The translations under genes and the position numbers were made by a program. From Actinoalloteichus hymeniacidonis (lineage in GTDB: Bacteria > Actinomycetota > Actinomycetes > Mycobacteriales > Pseudonocardiaceae), in the NCBI RefSeq assembly GCF_014203365.1, contig NZ_JACHIS010000001.1, forward strand, positions 3,100,001 through 3,164,000: DNA of 64,000 nucleotides, in the 5' to 3' direction. Below the pieces are notes generated by a model, which was given only the letters and a program-made list of their open reading frames with translations, was not told the DNA's origin and made no database searches. Of this stretch, positions 38,628-47,200 are shown in pieces; the first letter of the stretch is position 1; each line of letters begins with the position of its first letter.

Positions 38628-40135
38628 GGGGACAGACGTGCGATCGTCAGATCCGGGAACTGTTGGGCTCGCACGCCGCTCACCGTGTCGATGGCCGCGT
38701 CGATACCGGGCACGAAGACCGGTCCGATCTGGTTCCCGTTCTCCCACAACAGCTGTTGTGCCTCGTGCGAGGCGGCCAGTCGTTGCTCTGCCGTTGCACC
38801 ACCGCGCGCGGTGATGACCAGGGCGTCGACATCGGGCAGCACCCCGGGCGTGTGGTTCGGTTCGAACAACGCGGGCGGGTTGTACCCGACGGCGAAGGGG
38901 AGTGCGGAATAGGCTTCGTAGTCCGCGAACAACTGGCCTGCGGGCAGCTCGCGGAGGGTGGCATCAACCCCGATCGCCTTGAGGTTCTCGACGATCAGCG
39001 TGCCGGTCTCCACCATTCCCGGCATCTCCGGGCCGACCGTCAACTCGACGCTCATGCCACTCTGCCCGGCTTGCTCCAGCAGGTCCCGCGCCGTATCCGG
39101 GTCGTAGGCACGCTGTTCGAGTTCCGAATGGTAGGTCGGGAAGCCGAGCGCGGGGACGTCGTTTCCGAGGTATGCCCGGCCGTAGTAGACGTTGTCGATG
39201 ATGGACTGCCGGTTGATGGCGAGCTTGAACGCCTGCCGTACCCGGACATCGGCGAACGGTTCGAAGCTCGGGTTCATCACGAACCGGAGATAGGAGGCGT
39301 AGGGCAGCTCTGCGGTCGTCACGACGATGCCGTCGGTGCCATCGAGGTTCTGCGCGACGCCGGTGCTGATGCCGCTGACGAAGTCGGCCTGCCCACCGGT
39401 GAGTGCAGCGACCCTGGCGTTGTCGTCGGCGATCGAGAGCAGCTGGATCTCGTCCAGTGTCGGCTCGTCGCCGATGGCTGCCCCGAAGTAGTCGGGGTTG
39501 CGGGTCAGGAGAGTCTCCCGCCCGGCCTCGAACTGCGTGATGACGAACGGGCCGCACGAAGGGGTGTCGGTCGTGAACTCCGTGGTACCGGCCTTGATCG
39601 CCAGCATGCTCTGGCACAGCAGCAGCCGACCGTCCGCGATCGGGTGCAGCGTGGGCAGTGTCAGTGTGCGATCGTCTTCGACCACCGCGTTGTCGAGGTC
39701 GAAGTCACGCCCGACGATCTGTGTGAACGGCAAGCCTTGGAGCAGTGCAGGCGCACGCAACGAATAGAGGATGTCCTCGGCGGACAGCATCGAGCCGTCG
39801 GTGAAAGCAATGTTCGGACGCACCCGCAGCGTGTACGTCATCAGGTCGTCGCTGATCTCGATGGACTCCAACGCGCCGTACCGCACCCCGTCCGGTTGGT
39901 CGACGTCGATCGTGCCGAGAGCGGCATGAACCAGCCGGGCACGGACGAAGTCCAGTGCGGTGGGTCCGACCAGATAGTTCAACGTCTCACCCGCGCCGCC
40001 GCCGGTGAATGCCGCGCGTAAGCGCCCAGTGGTCTGGGCTGGTGCGGCCGTGCCGCAACCGGCGAGTCCGGTTGCGATGACGGCGGCCGTGAAGGCACCC
40101 AGGCCGAGAAAACGACGACGATCAAGTTCCACCAC
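38624..40135 (-). CDS. Extracellular solute-binding lipoprotein, family 5 (Opp/Dpp/Nik type)
   Basis: 503 residues. The N-terminus has both a DRRRFLG twin-arginine-like motif and a lipobox (TGLAGC), so it should be a lipid-anchored receptor outside the membrane. Family 5 landmarks: YTLRVRPNIAFTDGSMLSAEDILYSL and VRQAFKLAINRQSIIDNVYYG. Such receptors bind oligopeptides, nickel or metallophore complexes. As first gene of an operon inside a salicylate-NRPS locus, its ligand is probably the metal-loaded or free product. A Zur-like site lies 89 bp upstream. Confidence 0.92.
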   Translation of the reverse strand: MVELDRRRFLGLGAFTAAVIATGLAGCGTAAPAQTTGRLRAAFTGGGAGETLNYLVGPTALDFVRARLVHAALGTIDVDQPDGVRYGALESIEISDDLMTYTLRVRPNIAFTDGSMLSAEDILYSLRAPALLQGLPFTQIVGRDFDLDNAVVEDDRTLTLPTLHPIADGRLLLCQSMLAIKAGTTEFTTDTPSCGPFVITQFEAGRETLLTRNPDYFGAAIGDEPTLDEIQLLSIADDNARVAALTGGQADFVSGISTGVAQNLDGTDGIVVTTAELPYASYLRFVMNPSFEPFADVRVRQAFKLAINRQSIIDNVYYGRAYLGNDVPALGFPTYHSELEQRAYDPDTARDLLEQAGQSGMSVELTVGPEMPGMVETGTLIVENLKAIGVDATLRELPAGQLFADYEAYSALPFAVGYNPPALFEPNHTPGVLPDVDALVITARGGATAEQRLAASHEAQQLLWENGNQIGPVFVPGIDAAIDTVSGVRAQQFPDLTIARLSP

Positions 40136-40223
40136 GAGACGGCCCTTACCTGTTCGGCGCGCGGCTCAACCGGTTCGGGAGGAACGGGACCGCGCGTACT
40201 ATACGCCGTAGACTAGACATTGA

Positions 40224-40238
40224 CGAAAATGATTGTCA
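40224..40238. promoter_or_regulatory. Zur-box-like operator between importer operon and TetR gene
   Basis: CGAAAATGATTGTCA matches 13 of 15 positions of the 7-1-7 actinobacterial Zur consensus as I recall it, TGAAAAT-G-ATTTTCA. It sits inside a wider dyad ATTGAC-N10-GTCAAT (40219-40240), 15 bp before the TetR start and 89 bp from the importer start, a position able to control both promoters. Zinc-dependent repression is inferred from sequence only. Confidence 0.6.
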
Positions 40239-40252
40239 ATTTAGGGGAGTGC

Positions 40253-40945
40253 ATGCCTGCTGCCGGCCTGGACCGAGATGCCGTTGTCGGGGCCGCGCTC
40301 GACATCGCGGCCGAGGGTGGTTTCGCGGCGATGTCGATGCGTGTGCTGGCGGAACGACTCTCGGTGACGCCCATGGCGATCTACCGCTATGTCGCCAACC
40401 GGGAGGCACTCAACCGGTTCGTCGCCGACGAGGCGGGCAAGCTCATCCAGCCACGTCTGGACCCCGACGCCGTCTGGCATCGCAACGCCCGCGAATGGGC
40501 GCGCGCACAGCGCAGCGGACTTCGCCGCTTCCCCGGCCTGGCCGCCTGGTTGACGGCGAACGGACCGGCAGGCGAACAGGCCTACCGACTGCTCGACGAT
40601 CTGGCGGGAAGCATGCTGAAAGCGGGTTTCGACGACGAGACCGCAGCCCGTACCTGTTCGATGATCATGAGCTGGGTGTTCTCCCGCGTCAGCGTCGAAG
40701 ACGCAGCGGACGCACGCGCGTCGCAAGCCATACCGAGCAGAGCGCGAGCATTCGTGTCCGGACTGGCCGCCATCGACGGCGATCGGTACCCGGCGGCATC
40801 GCGAATCGGGGACCGCTTCTTCACCCTCAGCATGGACACCGTCTTCGAGAGCGGACTGGATGCCCTGCTCACCGGCTGTGCCGCCGGCGCGAACGGGTCG
40901 CTCGAGTTACCGGGGAACAGATCGTCGACGGCCGATGAGCGATGA
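40253..40945 (+). CDS. TetR-family transcriptional regulator
   Basis: 230 residues from the ATG at 40253, chosen because AGGGGAG precedes it; an upstream TTG lies in the Zur-like site. The N-terminal DNA-binding domain is DAVVGAALDIAAEGGFAAMS ... LAERLSVTPMAIYRYVANREAL. The C-terminal ligand pocket is unassigned. Divergent from the importer operon, so autoregulation and importer control are plausible, with a metallophore or precursor as effector. Confidence 0.9.
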   Translation: MPAAGLDRDAVVGAALDIAAEGGFAAMSMRVLAERLSVTPMAIYRYVANREALNRFVADEAGKLIQPRLDPDAVWHRNAREWARAQRSGLRRFPGLAAWLTANGPAGEQAYRLLDDLAGSMLKAGFDDETAARTCSMIMSWVFSRVSVEDAADARASQAIPSRARAFVSGLAAIDGDRYPAASRIGDRFFTLSMDTVFESGLDALLTGCAAGANGSLELPGNRSSTADER

Positions 40946-41017
40946 CCTACACCCCGCTTCGATCGCGGCCGACGTGGTGCCCCTTGATCAGAAAGCGTTG
41001 ATCTCAAAGGAGAGATG

Positions 41018-42037
41018 ATGCCGATCAGTCCGGATTCTGGGAGACAGCCGAGCGAGAACCCCACCGAGAAGGGCCCGCCTACCGAAGCGAACCGGAGGCG
41101 TGCCGACCGCACGCCCACCGGGTTCACCGCCGATTTACGGGGTTCGCTCCTCGATCTCGGCATTGCCCTGCTCATCACCGCATCCGTTTTCGTCTTCCTC
41201 TACCTGCGGGTACGCGCTGGCCGCTCGGACACGGTGTCGGTGATCTCCTACATGGCCGACGCCGACCGGTACTGGGTCTATTTCCTCAGCCAGGCCTTCG
41301 GCTGGTCCGCGCTGCTCTGGGCCTATTTGGCGGTCGTCCTCGGACTTCTCGTCTCGGGCCCCAAACCCGGCTGGCTGCGGTGGCGGACACCCAGGATCGA
41401 ACGTCTGCATCGCACCACCAGTCTCAGCGTGCTCAGTCTGATGGCGGCCCACGCGCTGCTGTACGCCGTTCAGGTGGTTCGCGACCGAGCGGCTGAAGCA
41501 TGGGGAGACCGCGTGTTCGGTGCTTTCGTCCGTGCCTTCGTGCCGGGCGGACACGACGGCAGCACCGGATGGATCGCGATGCCGATCGGACAGGCGGCGT
41601 TCTACCTCGCGATCCCGCTGGGCCTGGCCTATTACTTTCGAAGGCGAATCGGTTCCAGGGCCTGGCGGATCCTGCACCGATTCATCATCGTCGTCTACGC
41701 ACTCAGCGTGTGGCACACGCTGCTCTACAGCACCAATGTCTGGTACGAGGGCTGGCCGCGCACGGTGTTGTGGTTGCTCCAGGTTCCGATCGTGCTTCTC
41801 CTGCTGTGGCGGTTGATCCAGCCTGCCCGGCGAGGCGAGCGGCTCGACATGACGGCGGAGCAGACGGGACTGCTGCCGCACTGGCTGCGGCTGGCGGGAC
41901 GAATCTCGGTGGCTGTCATCGCCGTGTTGCTGATCGTGGTCGCCGTGACCGGCAGAGACGGTGGTCGACTCCGACCGGAGCACGGGGGAGAGGTGCATGA
42001 CCACGCCGATCCGCATGAACACGAGAGCGCGGGATGA
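41018..42037 (+). CDS. Ferric-reductase-like haem membrane protein with His-rich tail
   Basis: 339 residues. Two ATGs in tandem (41015, 41018) follow AAAGGAGAG; the second is better spaced. About seven hydrophobic segments; two histidine pairs spaced as in ferric-reductase-type b cytochromes (RLHRTTSLSVLSLMAAHALL and RILHRFIIVVYALSVWHTLL) should hold two haems. The C-terminus after the last helix is EHGGEVHDHADPHEHESAG, a possible Zn/Ni/Cu site. There is no flavin/NAD domain, so electrons must come from a partner. Its place between the TetR and ferredoxin genes suggests a role in reductive metal release or in sensing, but this is inference. Confidence 0.75.
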   Translation: MPISPDSGRQPSENPTEKGPPTEANRRRADRTPTGFTADLRGSLLDLGIALLITASVFVFLYLRVRAGRSDTVSVISYMADADRYWVYFLSQAFGWSALLWAYLAVVLGLLVSGPKPGWLRWRTPRIERLHRTTSLSVLSLMAAHALLYAVQVVRDRAAEAWGDRVFGAFVRAFVPGGHDGSTGWIAMPIGQAAFYLAIPLGLAYYFRRRIGSRAWRILHRFIIVVYALSVWHTLLYSTNVWYEGWPRTVLWLLQVPIVLLLLWRLIQPARRGERLDMTAEQTGLLPHWLRLAGRISVAVIAVLLIVVAVTGRDGGRLRPEHGGEVHDHADPHEHESAG

Positions 42038-42196
42038 CGACAGCGCGGGCGGTGACGGCGGGCCACTCCGGCGGCCTGGCGACCGCCCGGCATGATCACG
42101 ACCGCCGCCGTTGACCGCCCGCGTTGGGGAAGGATGAGCGCCCAACGGCATCGTCGATCAGACGCCCCGCGCCGTCCTTCCCTTCCCCGGTCGGTA

Positions 42197-42394
42197 TCAG
42201 TCCGCCGTCAACTCGATGGCCGCCGCCGGGCATCGCTCAACTGCTTAGCGGACGGCATCGAGCTCGGTCGCGGGCGGGGCGGTAGTGCGAAGAGCGACCA
42301 GCCCGTCGTCCGGTCCCTGGTCGAACACGACAGGTGCGGTGAGCACGCACTGTCCCGCGCCGACACACCGATCGGGGTGAGCGAGGACGCGCAT
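42197..42394 (-). pseudogene. 3Fe-4S-type ferredoxin gene interrupted by an in-frame TAA
   Basis: From the ATG at 42394, with GGAGG 6 nt upstream, the frame reads MRVLAHPDRCVGAGQCVLTA ... ELDAVR, then TAA (42247-42245), and continues in the same frame as AVERCPAAAIELTAD to TGA at 42197. Without the stop this is a normal 65-residue actinomycete P450-type ferredoxin with ligands Cys10, Cys16 and Cys55 (CP). The stop is one base from GAA (Glu) and removes Cys55, so the 49-residue product could not hold a normal cluster. It lies 46 bp after the ligase gene on the same strand and would be the electron donor of the P450. Sequencing error remains possible. Confidence 0.8.
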
Positions 42395-42440
42395 CCGATA
42401 CCTCCATTTCTCGGCGAAGCGGATCGAATAGCTGCGGCAG

Positions 42441-44084
42441 TCAGCCGCGAGACCGAAGTGCTCTCTTGTCGACCTTGCCGAGCGGAGTCAGCGGCAGCTG
42501 TTCGATCGCGACCACTCGGTCCGGTGCCTTGTACGCCGCGAGGCCGTGCTGCCGAAGGAAGGCCGCGAGTTCTCGCGCAGTCGGCGCGTCGCGGGCACAG
42601 ACGACGAAGGCCACGGAACGCTCGCCGAGTTCGTCGTCATCCTCGGCGACCACGGCCGCCGACACGATCCCGGGATACCCGAGCAGACACTCTTCGACCT
42701 CCGTGGCATCGATCTTCTCTCCGCCCCGGTTGATCTGGTCCTTGACCCTCCCCACGACGGTCAGATGTCCGCTCGGTAGGCGCTTGACGAGGTCTCCCGT
42801 TCGATAGAAGCCGTTCTCGGTGAAGTGGGTGACGGCGTGCTCCGGCGACCGGTAGTACCCGCGCAAGGTGTAGGGGCCGCGTGTCAGCAGCTCGCCGGTC
42901 TCGCCGTCGGGAAGCGGATTCCCCTGATCGTCTACGACGAGAACCTCGTCCTCCGGAGAGATCGGCCGCCCCTGCGTGGAGCAGACGATGTCCTCGGGGT
43001 CATCGAGGGCGGTGAGATTGAGCAGGCCTTCGGCCATGCCGAACACCTGTTGGAGGCGGCATCCCAAGGTGGGCCCGATGCCACGTGCGATGTCGTCGGG
43101 GAGCCGGGCCGCTCCCACCTGGAGTACCCGAAGACTCGATAGGTCGGGCGTGCTCTCCGTGTACTCCTTCAGCCAGTACGGCACGAGCGGAGGGGTGACC
43201 GCCGTGATCGTGACCCGTTCTCGCTCGATCAGGGTGAAGACGGTGTCGGGACTCGGGTTCGGGGCCAGGACGACGGTCCCACCGGCTTGGAGGGTTCCGA
43301 GGATGCCGGGACAGCTCATGGTGAAGTTGAAGGCGATCGGCAGCACGGCGAGATAGACGCTGTCCGAGGTCAGCTCGGAGATGTTCGCGGCGGCCCGAGC
43401 GTTGTAGGCGTAGTCCTGATGGGTCCTCGGAATGAGTTTGGGCGTGCCCGTCGTACCGCCGGAGAGAAGGAGTAGCGCCAAGTCCTCGGGCGCCGGACGT
43501 GCGAGTTCTGCGATGGCGGGTGCCGTGTCGTCGTGGAGGGCGTCGAACGGGACGAAGTCCGGGCGAGCGCCCACGTCGCCCACGACGATCACCTGACCCA
43601 GGGACGGGTGCTCCGCCTTCATCTCGGCGGCGAGTTCGCGGTGGTCGAATCGTGCGTGGCGGGCGGGGATCACGTAGGCGACTGCTTCGGTGAGCCGAAT
43701 CAGGTGAGAGATCTCGTGTCTGCGATGACCGGGCATGGCGTGGACGGGGACGGCCCCGAGTCGCTGCAACGCGAACCAGCCGAGGACGAACTCCGCGATA
43801 TTGGGCAGCTGCAGGACGACCCGGTCGCCTTGGCGCAATCCGAGTCGGCTCAGCGATCGAGCGAGGATGTCCACCTCGGACTCCAGTTCGCGGTAGGTCC
43901 ATCGACGATCACCGTCGACCAGCGCCACCGCCGCCGGATGCCGGGTCGCCCCCTCCCTCGGAAGTTCGCCGAGGACCTCGTCGCGCCAGTGACCGAGCGA
44001 CCGGTAATGCCGTGCGAACCGCTCGGGCCACTGTGGACGGTCCGCCTCCGTTGGTCGCAGCACCGTGGATGAGATCTTCGCCAT
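42441..44084 (-). CDS. Salicylate-AMP ligase (aryl acid activating, DhbE/YbtE/PchD-like)
   Basis: 547 residues, AGGAG before the ATG. ANL-superfamily enzyme: LSGGTTGTPKLIPRTH is the P-loop, FGMAEGLLNLT the A5 region, YRTGDLV and GRVKDQINRGGEKI the hinge and C-domain, and LGKVDKRAL the final catalytic lysine. It adenylates an aryl acid and loads it on the aryl carrier domain of the NRPS. In the pocket, FNFTMSCPG has Cys where 2,3-dihydroxybenzoate enzymes have Ser, the salicylate-type residue; the salicylate synthase in the locus agrees. The usual His of the AHNF motif is Phe here. Divergent from NRPS 1 across a Zur-like site. Confidence 0.93.
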   Translation of the reverse strand: MAKISSTVLRPTEADRPQWPERFARHYRSLGHWRDEVLGELPREGATRHPAAVALVDGDRRWTYRELESEVDILARSLSRLGLRQGDRVVLQLPNIAEFVLGWFALQRLGAVPVHAMPGHRRHEISHLIRLTEAVAYVIPARHARFDHRELAAEMKAEHPSLGQVIVVGDVGARPDFVPFDALHDDTAPAIAELARPAPEDLALLLLSGGTTGTPKLIPRTHQDYAYNARAAANISELTSDSVYLAVLPIAFNFTMSCPGILGTLQAGGTVVLAPNPSPDTVFTLIERERVTITAVTPPLVPYWLKEYTESTPDLSSLRVLQVGAARLPDDIARGIGPTLGCRLQQVFGMAEGLLNLTALDDPEDIVCSTQGRPISPEDEVLVVDDQGNPLPDGETGELLTRGPYTLRGYYRSPEHAVTHFTENGFYRTGDLVKRLPSGHLTVVGRVKDQINRGGEKIDATEVEECLLGYPGIVSAAVVAEDDDELGERSVAFVVCARDAPTARELAAFLRQHGLAAYKAPDRVVAIEQLPLTPLGKVDKRALRSRG

Positions 44085-44150
44085 CCTTGCTCCTCTGCAT
44101 TGCCCTGATGGGTGGTGTAGACGGCGGCGAGTGCCTACAGTGAGCTTAGG

Positions 44151-44165
44151 TGAAAGTGGTTTTCA
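44151..44165. promoter_or_regulatory. Zur-box-like operator between ligase and NRPS genes
   Basis: TGAAAGTGGTTTTCA matches 13 of 15 positions of the Zur consensus TGAAAATGATTTTCA as I recall it. It is 67 bp from the ligase start and 128 bp from the NRPS 1 start, so one site can control both directions. Together with the site at 40224 it covers both divergent promoter regions of the locus. Confidence 0.62.
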
Positions 44166-44292
44166 TTTCTATCTAGCCCTTTCGTGTCCGATCGGCGACC
44201 GATGGCGACTCAGGAATCACGCTCGGTGAACCCCTGAGCGGTGCCCCGCGCCTCGTCGATCGAGCGATGAGTGAAGGAGGCGATCAACGCCA

Positions 44293-47200
44293 GTGACTCA
44301 GTCATCCCGATCGGCCCAGGCGTCGCTGACCGAGGCGGACGTCCGGGTCTCCGCATCGACGACCATCGGCGTGCCTGCCGCGGACATCGGACTCGACGTC
44401 GACCTGTTCGAGCTGGGCTTGGACTCGCTCGGTCTCATCCGGCTCACGGCCGACTGGCGCAGGCGCGGACTGAAGGTGAGCTTCGAAGACCTCGCCGAGA
44501 CCGCGACCCTGCGCGATTGGCTGCGCATCCTCACGGCCGCAGCAGCGAAGAACACCGACACGGCATCCGGCACCTCGGCGGCCCGCAAGAGCTCGACGCC
44601 GGCAGAAGACCGCCACGTCGCAGCAGACGCCTTTCCGCTGGGCGCCATGCAGCACGCCTACTGGATCGGTCGCCAGGACGGCCAACCGCTCGGGGGAGTG
44701 GGCGCGCACTTCTACGCCGAGATGGACGGCGCGGGAGTGGACCCGCAGCGACTCGGTCGAGCCGTCGCGGCCCTCCGCCGCAGGCACGAGATGTTGCGGA
44801 TCGCGGTGCAGGACGACGGATGGCAACGTGTCCTGCCTCCGGACGACGGCGATCCGGTGGTGATCCACGATCTGACGGCGGCCTCCCCGCATGAGGTGTC
44901 CACGGCGCTGGCTCGGCTTCGTCACCGCTACACCCATCGACGCATGGACGTCGAGAATGGCGAGGTACTCGAGGTCGCCCTCACCCTGCTTCCCGACGGT
45001 GCGACCCGACTGCACATCGACCTCGACATGGTCGCCGCCGACGCCGCCAGCATGCGCGTCCTGCTCGGCGACCTCCGCACGCTCTATGCCGAACCGGAAG
45101 CGCCACTGCCGCAGCTCCACGACTCCTACCAGGACTATCTCCGGCGGAGTCAGGGCGACCGCGCCGCCGACCGCGCCGAGTCACGAGACTGGTGGCAAGG
45201 AAGGTTGGACACACTCGGGGCGGCACCCGATCTCCCCACCGTCGTCGATCCGCTGAGCCGCGAATCCTCCTCGCCCCGCTACCACCGGACGATCCGCCTG
45301 CATCACCAGCTGACATCCGAACGCACTCGATTGCTTCTCCATCGCGCCCGCCGCCACGGACTGACACCGACCGCCGTGTTGGCGACCGCCTTCGCCGAGA
45401 CCGTGGGCGCGTGGAGCGCCGAACCCCGGTTCCTGCTCAATCTCCCACTGTTCCACCGCGACCTGAGCACTCCCGAGGTCGAACTACTCGTGGGGGACTT
45501 CAGCAGTTCGATCCTGCTCGATGTCGATCTCACCGGCGAACGGTTCTTCGTCGACGTAGCGCACGACATCACCGCCCGACTTCGCTCCGCCATCGCGCAC
45601 GGCTCCTATCCCGGTGTCGAGGTCCTGCGGGACCTCTCCCGGGTCGCAGGCGGGACCCCGGTGTTGGCCCCGGTGGTCTATACCAGTGCGCTGGGGCTCG
45701 GGGAGGTCTACGACCGCGCGGTACGCGACACCTTCGGTGAACCCGTCTGGATCATCTCGCAGGGCCCGCAGGTCTGGCTCGATGCGCAGGTCACCGAATT
45801 CGACGGCGGGATCCTGCTGAACTGGGACGTCAGGGAGGACCTGTTCGAGCCGGGCGTCCCCGCAGCGGCCTTCGCCGCGTATCGAGACCTCGTCGAGAAG
45901 CTCCTCGACGACGAGCAGGCCTGGTGGCGTTCGACGGCCCCGCAGCTTCCCGCAGAGCAGCTGCGGGTTCGTCAACAGGTCAACGCCACGGACGCCCCCC
46001 TCGTCGGGGATCGGCTGCATGAGGGTTTTCACCGTGCCGCCGATCGTCACCCGGAACACATCGCCCTGGTGGCCGCCGGTGAAACGGTCACCTATGGAGA
46101 GCTGGCGCGACGCGCAGGCCAGGTAACCGCACTGCTGGCGTCCCGAGGAGTCCGTCCGGGGGACTCGGTTGCGGTCAGTCTGGGTCGCGGGGTAGGTCAG
46201 GTAGCCGCCGTGCTGGGCGTGCTCGGCGCGGGAGCGACCTACGTCCCGATCGGGGTGGAACAACCCGTCGAACGAGCGCACCGGGTCGCGGAGGCAGCCC
46301 GGGTCGTCGCGGTACTCACCGAGCTCGATGACATCGGGCGCCATGGCGGGACCGCCGAGACCGCGATCCCCCTTGTACTGCAGGCTGATGCGACCGGACT
46401 CGACCCCGTGCCGCCGATCCTCGACCAACCCGTCGACTCGATCGCCTACGTCATCTTCACCTCCGGCTCGACCGGATCGCCCAAAGGCGTCGAGGTCTCA
46501 CATGGTGCCGCGATGAACACGATCGCGGCGCTCAATGCGCGTTTCGACGTACGACAGAACGATCGTGGCCTGGCCTTGGCGGAGCTGGATTTCGACATGT
46601 CGGTGTACGACCTCTTCGCACCGCTGTCGGCGGGCGCATCGGTCGTCCTGATCGACGAGGACGCGCGCCGCGACGCCACCTATTGGATCCGGCTGGTCCA
46701 AGAACTCGGTGTCACACTGATCAACTGCGTGCCCGCGCTGCTGGACATGCTGCTGACGGCCGCCGAAGCCGATCCCGACGGGCTGGGCGATTCACTGCGA
46801 CTGGTGCTGCTCGGCGGTGACTGGGTGGGGCTGGATCAACCCGGCAGGCTACGCGCGTTGCGTCCTGAAGCGAGGTTCGTCGCCCTCGGCGGGATGACCG
46901 AGGCCGCGATCCACTCCACGATCATGGAGGTGGCGGACGTAGATCCGGCGTGGACGTCGATTCCCTGGGGCGTGCCGCTGCCCAACGTGCGGGCCCGCGT
47001 CGCCGACCACCGAGGCCGGGACTGCCCGGACTGGGTACCGGGGGAGCTGTGGATCAGCGGTGCGGGCCTGGCTGCGGGCTACCGAGGAGACCCCGAGCGC
47101 ACCGAGCAGAAATTCGTCGAACACGAGGGCCGCCGCTGGTATCGCACCGGTGACCGGGCACGCTACCGCGCCGACGGCCTACTGGAATTCCTCGGGCGAA

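Noticed and set aside
44141-44170. Iron box (IdeR/DmdR) reading of the ligase/NRPS promoter site, from TTAGGTGAAAG
   Set aside because: Only the first six bases fit the iron box; the dyad fits the Zur form much better.
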